Assembly (NCBI GenBank): GCA_964452045.1
Contig: CAYVKM010000012.1
Coordinates: 1-61,679, forward strand
Direction: 5' to 3'
Length of the DNA: 61,679 nt
Source: CAYVKM01 sp964452045
GTDB lineage: Bacteria > Calditrichota > Calditrichia > RBG-13-44-9
This document shows positions 27,176 through 36,200 of this stretch, piece by piece. Both the position numbers and the translations under genes were made by a program. The first letter of the stretch is position 1. Every line of letters starts with the position of its first letter. The notes beneath the pieces were generated by a model. It was given only the letters and a program-made list of their open reading frames with translations, was not told the origin of the DNA and did no database searches.

Positions 27176-28960
27176 TTAAATTTGTTGTGTAGCTTTCATC
27201 AGCCATTCTTTTTCTTCTTTATTTAAATAAGGATAGAGTTGGTTCTTCACTTTTTTATGATAGTTGTTTAACCAGTTCAACTCATCAGAACTTAACAGAT
27301 TTTTATTAATCAATTTGAGATCGATCGGACAAAATGAGATCGTTTCGAAAGTATAAAATTCCTGATCTGTATTAGCCGACTTATCCTCAACCACCACAAT
27401 CAGGTTTTCCACCCGCATGCCGTATTCACCGGCTTTATAAAACCCGGGCTCATTGGAAATAATCATACCCGGTTCCAGCGGTACCCCAAGTCCACGATAG
27501 TATGAGATGGCTTGCGGACCTTCATGCACATTCAAATAGGCGCCTATACCATGGCCGGTGCCATGACCGTAATTCTGATTGATATCCCATAAGGGTTTAC
27601 GGGCAATAGTATCCAGCTGGTTGCCGGCGGTTCCGCGCGGAAAACGGGTCATCGCCAACAGAATATGTCCCTTCAGGATCCGGGTAAAGCGGTCCTTTTG
27701 TTCTGCCGAGGGTTTTCCCAGTGCAATAGTCCGGGTGATGTCCGTGGTTCCATCCAGGAACTGACCACCGGAATCGATCAGAAAAATTCCCCTCGGTTTC
27801 AATTCTACATCGGTTTCCGGGGTTGATGCATAATGAACGATAGCGCCATGTTCCTGATATCCGGAAATTGTCTCAAAGCTGAGACCCTGATAAAGATCCA
27901 ATGCTTTCCGGAATTCTTCCAGTTTCTCAGCAGCGGATATTTCGCTGACACCACCCTTGGGAACCGCCTTATCCAGCCAATGAAGAAATTTTACCATGGC
28001 CGCGCCATCCCGGATGTGTGCTGCTTTTGCACCAGCAATTTCAGTTTTATTTTTTAAAGCCTTCAACCGGGTGACCGGACTTTCTTTAAAAAACAAATCG
28101 CAATCTTTTTTCAGGGTATCGAAGATCCAGTAGCTGACCGAGCCCGGATCCAGCCAGACCTTTACCCCATCTTTCGCTAATTTCTTTTGTTGTTTGCGGA
28201 AATTGTCATAGCGGTAAACCCGAACGGTTTCGCCAAAATGTCGTTCCACTGCCCGGGTAATTTTTTCAGGATCTGTGAATAACATCGCTTTTTTTGGGGT
28301 AACGATGGCGTACGCGATGACCACCGGATTAAATTCCACATCTGAGCTGCGGATATTAAAAAGCCAGGCAATGGAATCCAGTGTAGTAAGGATGTGTGCT
28401 TTTACTTTTTCTTCTTTCATTTCCTGGCGCAGTTTTTCCAGTTTTTCCTCAACCGATAAACCAGCATATTTTTTCGGATGCGGTTTTACCGGATTTTTCG
28501 GAAATACAGGCTGGTCCTTCCAGATGGCATCAACCAGGTTTGATTCAACCGGAGTTACTTTGATTCCCCACTCTTTCAGATACGATTTCATTTTCTGAGC
28601 TTCACTATAGGAAAAAAGCCGGGGATCAATCCCAACATTGTCACCACTTTTTAATTCACTCTTCAGCCACTGCGGTAGGGTAGGGACATTGGGCTGTCCA
28701 ATTTTAAACAGATCAATGCCGGAGTTCTGTAACTGTTGCTCGGCCTGCAAGAAATAACGGGAATCTGTCCACAAACCGGCTTTTTTTAAAGTAATCGCGA
28801 TATCTCCTGCAGAACCGGTAAAACCGCTCAGCCATTTCCGCCGCTCCCACATCACCGGTACATATTCACTCTGGTGAGGATCGGTACTGGGTACCAGATA
28901 TGCCTTGATTTTATTTTTCTTCATCAGGTTGCGTAGTGCATCTACTCTTTCTTTTATCAT
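27176..28960 (-). CDS. Xaa-Pro aminopeptidase (M24B family)
   Basis: The 594-residue cytosolic enzyme has two creatinase N-terminal-like domains (residues about 1-300, beginning VDALRNLMKKNKIKAYLVP) and a C-terminal pita-bread metallopeptidase domain. The five metal ligands are visible: Asp in LIDSGGQFLDGTTDITR (two), His in GHGTGHGIGAY, Glu in SNEPGFY and Glu in MRVENL. The enzyme removes N-terminal residues followed by proline. The three-domain length of about 600 residues matches the eukaryotic XPNPEP-like bacterial subgroup, not the shorter E. coli PepP. The start is supported by AAGGAGA upstream. It is the first gene of the peptidase-kinase operon. Confidence 0.95.
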   Translation of the reverse strand: MIKERVDALRNLMKKNKIKAYLVPSTDPHQSEYVPVMWERRKWLSGFTGSAGDIAITLKKAGLWTDSRYFLQAEQQLQNSGIDLFKIGQPNVPTLPQWLKSELKSGDNVGIDPRLFSYSEAQKMKSYLKEWGIKVTPVESNLVDAIWKDQPVFPKNPVKPHPKKYAGLSVEEKLEKLRQEMKEEKVKAHILTTLDSIAWLFNIRSSDVEFNPVVIAYAIVTPKKAMLFTDPEKITRAVERHFGETVRVYRYDNFRKQQKKLAKDGVKVWLDPGSVSYWIFDTLKKDCDLFFKESPVTRLKALKNKTEIAGAKAAHIRDGAAMVKFLHWLDKAVPKGGVSEISAAEKLEEFRKALDLYQGLSFETISGYQEHGAIVHYASTPETDVELKPRGIFLIDSGGQFLDGTTDITRTIALGKPSAEQKDRFTRILKGHILLAMTRFPRGTAGNQLDTIARKPLWDINQNYGHGTGHGIGAYLNVHEGPQAISYYRGLGVPLEPGMIISNEPGFYKAGEYGMRVENLIVVVEDKSANTDQEFYTFETISFCPIDLKLINKNLLSSDELNWLNNYHKKVKNQLYPYLNKEEKEWLMKATQQI

Positions 28961-29745
28961 CTGTTGGTCTCCTTTTAGATTGCCAAGTTTGAAAAAGAAT
29001 ATAAGATCGGTTTATGGGTGGTAAAAATCTTTTCGGAATAAACTTGAGGTATCCGCAAGCTAAAAATTGCTTATACAAAGTCTCAGAGAAAAAAAGATCC
29101 TTAAAATTGAAATCAAATACTTAAAATATTTTTTCATTTACTGAATCTGAAGAAAGCTGGTTTTATTTTAAATTAATTTATTTCCCTCTCAGGGTGTCAT
29201 TGTTTACGATGAATAGAAAATGATTAAGATAAACCCATTATGCTATTAAAATGACTAATAGTAATATTTAGCAAGCAGGAATATATGTCAGGTTGTATTT
29301 ATATATCACCCCTGACGGGGTTCTTCCTTCATTGGTAATCACGGTTTGACGATAAACATATCATCCCTAAAGGGATTTGGTTAGTCAGGAAATCTCTTTT
29401 TTGTAAATATTCCGTCAAGATAGAAGTCACCTCCGGACGAAACTGCCTAATAAAAAAACACCGTAGGTGTTCAATATTTATGGCAATTGGGGTGGGGAAG
29501 AAATCTTAAAAGATTCCCAACCTGCTAAAGCAGGAACAGGAATAGGATAGATCAGACGAATTATGCATGACAAATAATCCCTATCAATGGGAAATTAATT
29601 AACACAACGGTTTAGGATAAAAAAATAATCGTGTATAGTATCAAAGAATTAAATCCACCAGTCGATAATAATCCTGATAAAAGTGTAGATTGAGTTTCAA
29701 CTGGATTAATAGTGTTTGCGAAGTTTAATATAATTTTATTTTCTA
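28961..29745. repeat. Gene-free region with a cluster of short palindromes
   Basis: This 785 bp stretch holds no supportable gene. Between 29308 and 29534 it contains five perfect small palindromes: ACCCC-TGAC-GGGGT (29308-29321), ATCCCT-AA-AGGGAT (29363-29376), AACACC-GTA-GGTGTT (29457-29471), AATCTT-AA-AAGATT (29502-29515) and CCTGC-TAAA-GCAGG (29521-29534). A degenerate one lies near 29429-29440. They are spaced roughly 10-80 bp apart. This resembles the intergenic palindrome arrays (REP/RAYT-type or eroded elements) seen in Bacteroidota-like genomes. No transposase is present. Upstream regions of pepP (minus) and the kinase (plus) must also lie here. Confidence 0.65.
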
Positions 29746-30918
29746 TTGGATATGGATTACACTCATAAAAATAAAAGTCAACTGATCGAAGAAATTGAAG
29801 TGCTTCAGGCCCGTATTTGTCAATTGGAAGATTGTGGAAAAGAGACCCTGGAAAAAGAGAGATTGCTCAGACAAATCAAACGTCACCAGGAAGCGGTTTT
29901 GAATAATATTCCGGATATGGCCTGGCTGAAAGATAAAAATGGCAAGTATCTGCTGGTTAATAGGTCTTTTACTGAAATATCACATAAGTCTGAAAAAGAT
30001 ATCATCGGAAAAACAGATGCCAAAATCTGGCCAAAAGATGTTGCCCGACAGTATAACCGGAATGACAAGGTGACGATGGGATCCCGCGAGAGAATAAAAT
30101 TTGAAGAACCATTGACTGGTTCTCTGGGGAAAATTAGCTGGGTGGAATCGGTTAAGACACCTCTCTTTAATGAACAAGGGGAGGTTGTTGGTACTGTGGG
30201 TATTGCCAGAGATGTAACAGAACGCAAGAAAATGGAAGAGCATCTGCAGAGATCGCAGGAGCAGTTACAAAATCTCTCCGCTCATTTAAACAACCTGCGG
30301 GAAAATGAGCGAACCCGGATTTCCAGAGATATTAATGAAGAATTGAATCAGATTTTATCCGTTTTGAAATTCGATCTTGCCTGGGTTGATACCCGTTTAA
30401 ACGGGGATCAGGAAGCGCTGAAAGAAAAAATCCAGTCAATGTCTGATATGATCACGTCGGTGATTGAGTGGATCCGGCGTCTGTCCCAAGAATTGAGGCC
30501 GAGCCTGTTGGATCATCTGGGACTCATCCCGGCAATTGAGTGGGAAATTAACGAATTTGAAAAACAGACAGGCATCGACTGTTCCTTCCAGGCTCGTCCG
30601 GCTGATCTGAAATTGGATGAACAGACCACGACTTCGCTTTTCCGGATACTTCAGGAGGCTTTAAGCAATATCAGGGTTCATTCCCAGGCCTCCAAAAGTG
30701 TGATTCATTTGGAAAGAAAAAACGGTTGGATTATATTACAGATAACTGATAATGGCGTTGGTATTCCAAATGAAAAATTGACCGATAGCCGTTCAATCGG
30801 TTTGACCAGCATTCAGGAACGGGTCCGATTATTACAGGGGAAAATAAAAATTATTGGTACATTGAATAAAGGAACCAGGGTATCTGTGAAATTGCCCTGC
30901 ACTCCGGGAGGAAATTAG
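29746..30918 (+). CDS. PAS-domain histidine kinase of the NarX/HisKA_3 type with atypical H-box
   Basis: The 390-residue protein has no membrane segment. An N-terminal coiled coil (about 5-45) precedes a PAS domain (about 48-165: LKDKNGKYLLVNRSFTEIS, ending GTVGIARDVTERKKM with a PAC motif). A second coiled coil and the HisKA_3 dimerisation helix follow (about 185-255). The HATPase_c domain has the N-box QEALSNIRVH, G1 DNGVGI and G2 GLTSIQERV, all intact. The H-box reads ERTRISRDINEELNQ. The position normally held by the phosphoacceptor His (as in REIHDELGQ) is Asn197, codon AAT at 30334-30336. Either the protein is a pseudokinase or another residue takes the phosphate. It is followed after 1 bp by its response regulator. 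Confidence 0.92.
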   Translation: MDMDYTHKNKSQLIEEIEVLQARICQLEDCGKETLEKERLLRQIKRHQEAVLNNIPDMAWLKDKNGKYLLVNRSFTEISHKSEKDIIGKTDAKIWPKDVARQYNRNDKVTMGSRERIKFEEPLTGSLGKISWVESVKTPLFNEQGEVVGTVGIARDVTERKKMEEHLQRSQEQLQNLSAHLNNLRENERTRISRDINEELNQILSVLKFDLAWVDTRLNGDQEALKEKIQSMSDMITSVIEWIRRLSQELRPSLLDHLGLIPAIEWEINEFEKQTGIDCSFQARPADLKLDEQTTTSLFRILQEALSNIRVHSQASKSVIHLERKNGWIILQITDNGVGIPNEKLTDSRSIGLTSIQERVRLLQGKIKIIGTLNKGTRVSVKLPCTPGGN

Positions 30919-30919
30919 A

Positions 30920-31555
30920 ATGATTAATTTGTTTGTGGCGGACGATCATACCATGTTTCGGGAAATGCTGAAGGATTCGCTTTCTCATGAACCCGATGTA
31001 ATTATAAAAGGGGAAGCCAACAATGGTGAAGAAGCCCTTCGGAAATTGCTTGCCGCTGATTATGATGTTATTCTTCTGGACATTGCCATGCCTGGCTTAA
31101 ATGGGTTAGAAGTTCTCAGCAAGCTAAGAGCTGCAAAACCACAATCCAAAGTCCTGATGCTAAGCATGTATTCCGAGGATCAGTATGCGCTTAGGGCTTT
31201 CCGGGCAGGAGCATCGGGATACCTGACCAAAAATGAAGCCACCAAGGAGTTAATATCGGCCATACATAAGATTGCTCAAGGGGAAAAGTATGTCAATTCC
31301 CAGGTTGCCGCCAAATTACTGTTTCAAATGACTGGCGTCGAAGATAAAACCGGTCACGAAAAACTGTCCAATCGGGAATATGAAGTAATGCTGATGATTG
31401 CCTCGGGAAAATCCATAAAACAGATTGCCCAGGAATTAAAATTGAGTGTCAGTACCGTCAGCACCTTAAAAAAACGCATGCTGACGAAAATGAATATGAA
31501 AGATGCGTCCGAAATTACCCACTATGTGCTGCAGGAAGGTTTATTAACTCAGTGA
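30920..31555 (+). CDS. NarL/FixJ-family response regulator
   Basis: The 211-residue regulator has a receiver domain with the acidic pair Asp8/Asp9, phosphoacceptor Asp54 in VILLDIAMPG, a conserved Ser/Thr in MLSMYSED, and Lys in GYLTK. All receiver residues are present. The C-terminal LuxR/GerE helix-turn-helix (about 145-205) contains LSNREYEVMLMIASGKSIKQIAQEL and SVSTVSTLKKRML. It binds DNA as a dimer after phosphorylation. The ATG is one base after the kinase stop, and GGAGGAAATTAGA within the end of the kinase gene is the ribosome binding site, so the two are translationally coupled. Its targets are unknown. The T9SS protein gene immediately downstream, with a dyad in its leader, is one candidate. 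Confidence 0.95.
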   Translation: MINLFVADDHTMFREMLKDSLSHEPDVIIKGEANNGEEALRKLLAADYDVILLDIAMPGLNGLEVLSKLRAAKPQSKVLMLSMYSEDQYALRAFRAGASGYLTKNEATKELISAIHKIAQGEKYVNSQVAAKLLFQMTGVEDKTGHEKLSNREYEVMLMIASGKSIKQIAQELKLSVSTVSTLKKRMLTKMNMKDASEITHYVLQEGLLTQ

Positions 31556-31697
31556 TTGAAAAATTAGTAGATTAATTATTTTTTGGACAGAGTTCAAATA
31601 TAGCCCCTCTTATATTCATTTCATAAAAGTCTATACACCTTCATAAAACATTTCATTTGCAACTTATTTTCTCTTCACAATCAAAAATCTGATTTAA

Positions 31698-31726
31698 TTT
31701 ATTGTAGTTTAAATAACTACAATAAA
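31698..31726. promoter_or_regulatory. Perfect 12-bp dyad, possible operator
   Basis: TTTATTGTAGTT (31698-31709) and AACTACAATAAA (31715-31726) form a perfect inverted repeat around TAAAT, 80 bp upstream of the start of the secreted protein at 31807. No U-run follows on the plus strand, and its stem is AT-rich, so a dimeric-regulator binding site is as likely as a weak terminator of the preceding regulator operon. Which protein binds it is unknown. Confidence 0.5.
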
Positions 31727-31806
31727 TATAAAAAATACTACAGTCCGTAAATATTATACCGACAATATAGGTAAGATGAGAATGAAGTTTAAAGAATTTA
31801 GACAAA

Positions 31807-32997
31807 ATGGATTTTGCAAAAGTTACATTGATCTTTCAAAATTTACGGTTCAGGATCAATTATAGGTTTAGTCTGAATCTATCATGGGTCTTGACATTTA
31901 TTATTTTATTTCAGTTTTTTCTTTTTCCCGATCTAATTTTTTCCCAGAAAAAATCTGTAACGGTTTCCGGATTTGACATCTGCCAGGATTTTTCTGTAGG
32001 TGATACCTGTGGCGTCGTTAAACTTCGATTTAGCTCAATAAACGGAAATGCCCGGATTTCTTCCATAAATGTGTTCAGAAATGGCAGCGCCACTGATGCC
32101 GATATTCCCAAAGCATTGTTGTTCACGGATAATAATCAAGATGGTACTCCGGATGGCGCTCCGATAAGTGAAGCTGATTTTCAAAATGGAATTGCCACGA
32201 TATCCCAATTAAATAATGAAAGCCTTTCTACATCTGTGGACTGGCTTATCTTCTACGTCGTTTCCGCGACTGCCAATCCATCTGCTTATGCAAGTTGTAC
32301 CATTGAAAACAGCGGGATTGCCGGCGCTGGTGGTACCACTGTCAACTTCGGTGGAATTTCTACCGGGGATCAACCACTACCGGTGGAATTATCCCTTTTC
32401 AGCTGCCAAATGAAACAGGATCGAGTAGAACTGTTTTGGCGCACCGAGAGTGAGATCGAAAATGTGGGTTTTATTATCATGCGTTCCAATAATTTTGAAG
32501 GCCCTTTCCGGGAAATTGCCTCCTATCAGTACAGTGATGAATTAAAGGGACATTTTAATACCAACATGGCCCGTGAATATTCCTATACCGATTCGGATAT
32601 CTTACCGGATCAAACCTACTGGTATATCCTTATTGATGTGGATATCAAAGGGGTACAGGAAGCACATGGGCCGGTGAGTGCTGCACCGGAAGCAGATTTC
32701 GTAGCCAGGAGTATGGAATTGGCACCTGCTTTTCCCAATCCTTTCAATCCCTCAACAACCATACGGGTCAGGGTTGCTGAAAATTTGGTTGGTTCGGCAA
32801 ATGGCGAGATTTCCATATTCAATAATCTGGGACAGAAAGTTAAAACCATCTTCCGCGGAAAACTTTCTGCCGGTGATCATGATTTTACCTGGAACGGGGA
32901 ATCTGATAATGGTTCTTTAGTAGCTGGGGGGATGTATTTTGTGGTGCTGGAGAGTGAGCAGGTTAAGACCACTCAAAAATTGATTTTTTTGAAATAA
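31807..32997 (+). CDS. Secreted protein with T9SS-type C-terminal sorting domain
   Basis: The 396-residue protein has a long N-region followed by a hydrophobic core, with cleavage predicted after LIFSQ (about residue 47). The middle part (about 50-195) is a beta-rich domain with two Cys near its start. Then comes PVELSLFSCQMKQDRVELFW...TESEIEN, an Fn3-like module that commonly precedes the sorting domain in FCB surface proteins. The C-terminal domain (about 310-396) has AFPNPFNPSTTI, SIFNNLGQKV, GGMYFVVLES and ends KLIFLK, the T9SS type A pattern. No Shine-Dalgarno is visible and no in-frame alternative start improves it. It is the first gene of a run of such proteins. Function: surface-exposed or released, otherwise unknown. 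Confidence 0.87.
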   Translation: MDFAKVTLIFQNLRFRINYRFSLNLSWVLTFIILFQFFLFPDLIFSQKKSVTVSGFDICQDFSVGDTCGVVKLRFSSINGNARISSINVFRNGSATDADIPKALLFTDNNQDGTPDGAPISEADFQNGIATISQLNNESLSTSVDWLIFYVVSATANPSAYASCTIENSGIAGAGGTTVNFGGISTGDQPLPVELSLFSCQMKQDRVELFWRTESEIENVGFIIMRSNNFEGPFREIASYQYSDELKGHFNTNMAREYSYTDSDILPDQTYWYILIDVDIKGVQEAHGPVSAAPEADFVARSMELAPAFPNPFNPSTTIRVRVAENLVGSANGEISIFNNLGQKVKTIFRGKLSAGDHDFTWNGESDNGSLVAGGMYFVVLESEQVKTTQKLIFLK

Positions 32998-33296
32998 ATT
33001 TGCTTCCATAATATTCAAATTTTTACTGGGAATTTGGGAAAATTGTACTATTCAATCCGGATTTTTTCAGTTTTCCCTTAAACGGTAAAAATTAGAAGAA
33101 GATTTTTAAAATTCTATGATTTTTAATATGCAGTAAGATTTTATAAAATTGAAATATTCTCTACAGATTTCCATAAATACTTCGACAATATAAATAGATA
33201 AAATGTGAGAAGACCCAATATGGAGGTTGTGTAAAGCGAGTATTAATGTGGTTTTACTTTAATTTTGCTATTGAATAAAACAAGGATGTTCATTTA

Positions 33297-36200
33297 TTGG
33301 GAAAAAATCTTAAATATATAATTCTCCTTATTTTCTTTCAGCTCGCTTTGTTTTCCGGGCTTAAAGCTGCGGCAGTCTTCTGGGACGGCGGTGGCGGCAA
33401 TAACCTTTGGAATACCCCGGCCAACTGGAGTGATGATAATGTTCCGGGTTTGGATGATGACGTGACCATTGGTACCTCGGCAACTGTTCTGCTTACCGGT
33501 ACAAACGGCACTGTCAAAAGTCTGATCATCAATTTTGGCAATACGCTTGAGATCGCCTCAGGGTATAATCTGGTTATTAATGAAGATATCATCATTAGTG
33601 GAGTTTTGTCCCTTCTGGGTACCGCATCGCTCAATGTGGGTAAAGACTGGATCCGGAGCGGAGTTTTTAACCCAAATTCATCTACGGTTATCTTCGATGG
33701 AGATGGTGATAGTCATGTGGAAAGTGAAGAAACCTTTTATAACTGCACCGTCAATAAGTCTCCCGGAAAAAAACTCAAAAACGAAGGTGCCGATCCGGTT
33801 GAGATTACCGTATTAAATGATCTTTTTCTCCTTAGCGGTTTGTTTGAGGTAAAAGCGCTGAACGGGACGGATCTGGATGTGAATGGCGATATCATTATCG
33901 CAGCAGGAAATGGTGAAGCATTTAAACTGGAAGATGCCAATGCCGATGGAATAACCGTGGAACTGGCGGGTGATTTTATTAATAATAGTACCAACGATAA
34001 AAGTTTTAAGGATGGAAATGGATCGGTACTCATTTTTGATGGGTCAAACACTCAAAATATTACTACTGCCATAACCCTGGATGGGGAGGTTTTTGAGAAT
34101 ATTAAAGTTCGTAAACCGGTCGGTACTCTTTTGAATCTGGCTAATAACATTCAGGTGGAAGGTGACCTGAAAATAGAATCCGGCAAATTTAAATTTAACG
34201 GAAATTATCTCACCTTCGGGACGGATGCCGCAGATTCGATAAGCATTAGTGGTGTAATGGATATTGATAATGCCTCAGACCTGCAAAGCGCCATTTTGAG
34301 AATGGCCGCAGGCACCAGCCTGATCGTCAATAACGGTGGAACACTGCGGGTAGTGGGTATCTCTGTAGAACCTGCCATTATTTCGAACATCACCGGAACC
34401 TATAACGTGGAAATTCATTCCGGCGGAATGATCCAGGCTCAGAACTACTTTTTTGAATATATGGATATGAATGGGATTGACCTGCGGGATGGTGCTATCA
34501 TCGATCCGGTTTATAATTTCAGCAATGGAACGATTGACCACATAGCACCTGGCGGTACCGGTTTAAATGTAGGAGATATTGCCGGAAATAACCAGCGACT
34601 CCGGATCCGGAATGTCGCATTTCCCACCAATCCGGGTGGGAGTTCCTCCAATGTCAGAAAATCTTTTAGTACCGATACCCTGGAATTTGTAAAAGCATCG
34701 GGTAGTTTTGCCGGAGAGGATTTTGATAACGATCCCAATGATCTGGTGGAGTGGAGTAGCGCCCTGCTTACCAAGATCTGGACTGGCAGTCAGAACAGCA
34801 ACTGGAATGTCTCCGGCAACTGGAGCCCCTCCGGTGTGCCAGCGGATACCGAAAATGTAATTATTCCAGATGTTAGCAATGATCCGGTCATCAGTAATAA
34901 CGCTTCCTGTAATGATCTGCTGATCAGGGAAAACGGAATCCTTACTGTAAATTCCGGCCGCAACCTCACCATAAATGGAAATCTGTCTGTAGGTGATACA
35001 GTTACAGTTACTGATGGAACGCTTGCCCTGGCCGGGTCGGCCACCATCAACATTGCCGGACATTACTTTAAAACCAATAATTCCCACCTGAACTATAATA
35101 CTTCTACTGTCATCTTCGATGGACCGAAAGATCAGCGGATTACTACCGGCGGAATGGATCCTGCCCGGGACGCGTTCTATAACCTCACGATTAATAAAAC
35201 GTCCGGAACAGCGCGACTGGCCGATGGAATTTATTTGAATGGTAGCCTCAATATTCTGGCAGGGACATTCGATGCAAATGGTCAGGCCATGTCAGTTGCT
35301 TTAAATTGGCTAAATTCCGGTACATTTATCGCCGGGGGCAACACCGTTACTTTTATCGCCCCGACTGCCGGTCCATTCACTATTACCGCTGGAAGTTCTG
35401 CCTTCCATCACATTTTATTTAATGCCGGCAATGATGCGAATACGTACCGTCTGGGATCAAACTTACATACCACTGGCAATATTACCATAAGCCATGGCGT
35501 TCTAAATGCCAATGGATACAATATTGATATTGATGGATCTTTGGTTAATTCCCGGACATTTATTGCCGGACCTATCACCAATGTGGCTGGCAACTGGACC
35601 AATACCAACACTTTTACCGCAGGAACCGGTGCAGTTGTATTTGATGGATTGATGGATCAAACCATAGCTACCGGTGGTACCGGTAGCGGTCGGTTTTTCA
35701 ATCATTTTACTGTGGATAAATCCGGGAGCACAGCTACACTGTCTGGAGCTCTCGATGTGAACGGTAATTTATCCATCCGGAATGGAACCTTGAACAGCGC
35801 CGGCCAGAATATTACTGTAGCCGGAGATTGGCGTAATTCCGGTATCTGGCTTCAGTCTGGAGGAGCGGTGACATTCGATGCTGCCTCGGGAGGACCCTAC
35901 ACCATCAATTCTACCGGAAGCGGGGCATTCAACGATTTAAATCTGAATGCCAGCGGGTTTACTTACCAGCTGGAGACGGAAATCCACATCAACCGGTACT
36001 TTAATCTGGGTGGTGGCTATTTACAAGCCCAGGGAAATGATATTTATCTGGGCGGAACCTGGAATAACAATAGCTCTTATGACCCGGGTGGAGGGATGGT
36101 TGTTTTTAACGGTTCTGCCAATCAGGATGTTAATCCCGGTGGTATAGGAAGCGGGAAATTGTTTGATCATATCCTGGTGAATAAAACAGGTGGGACATTA

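Noticed and set aside
28961..29745. Possible tRNA or small RNA gene in the long gene-free region
   Set aside because: No cloverleaf with a TTCGA T-loop or conserved RNA motif was found by reading; only short palindromes.
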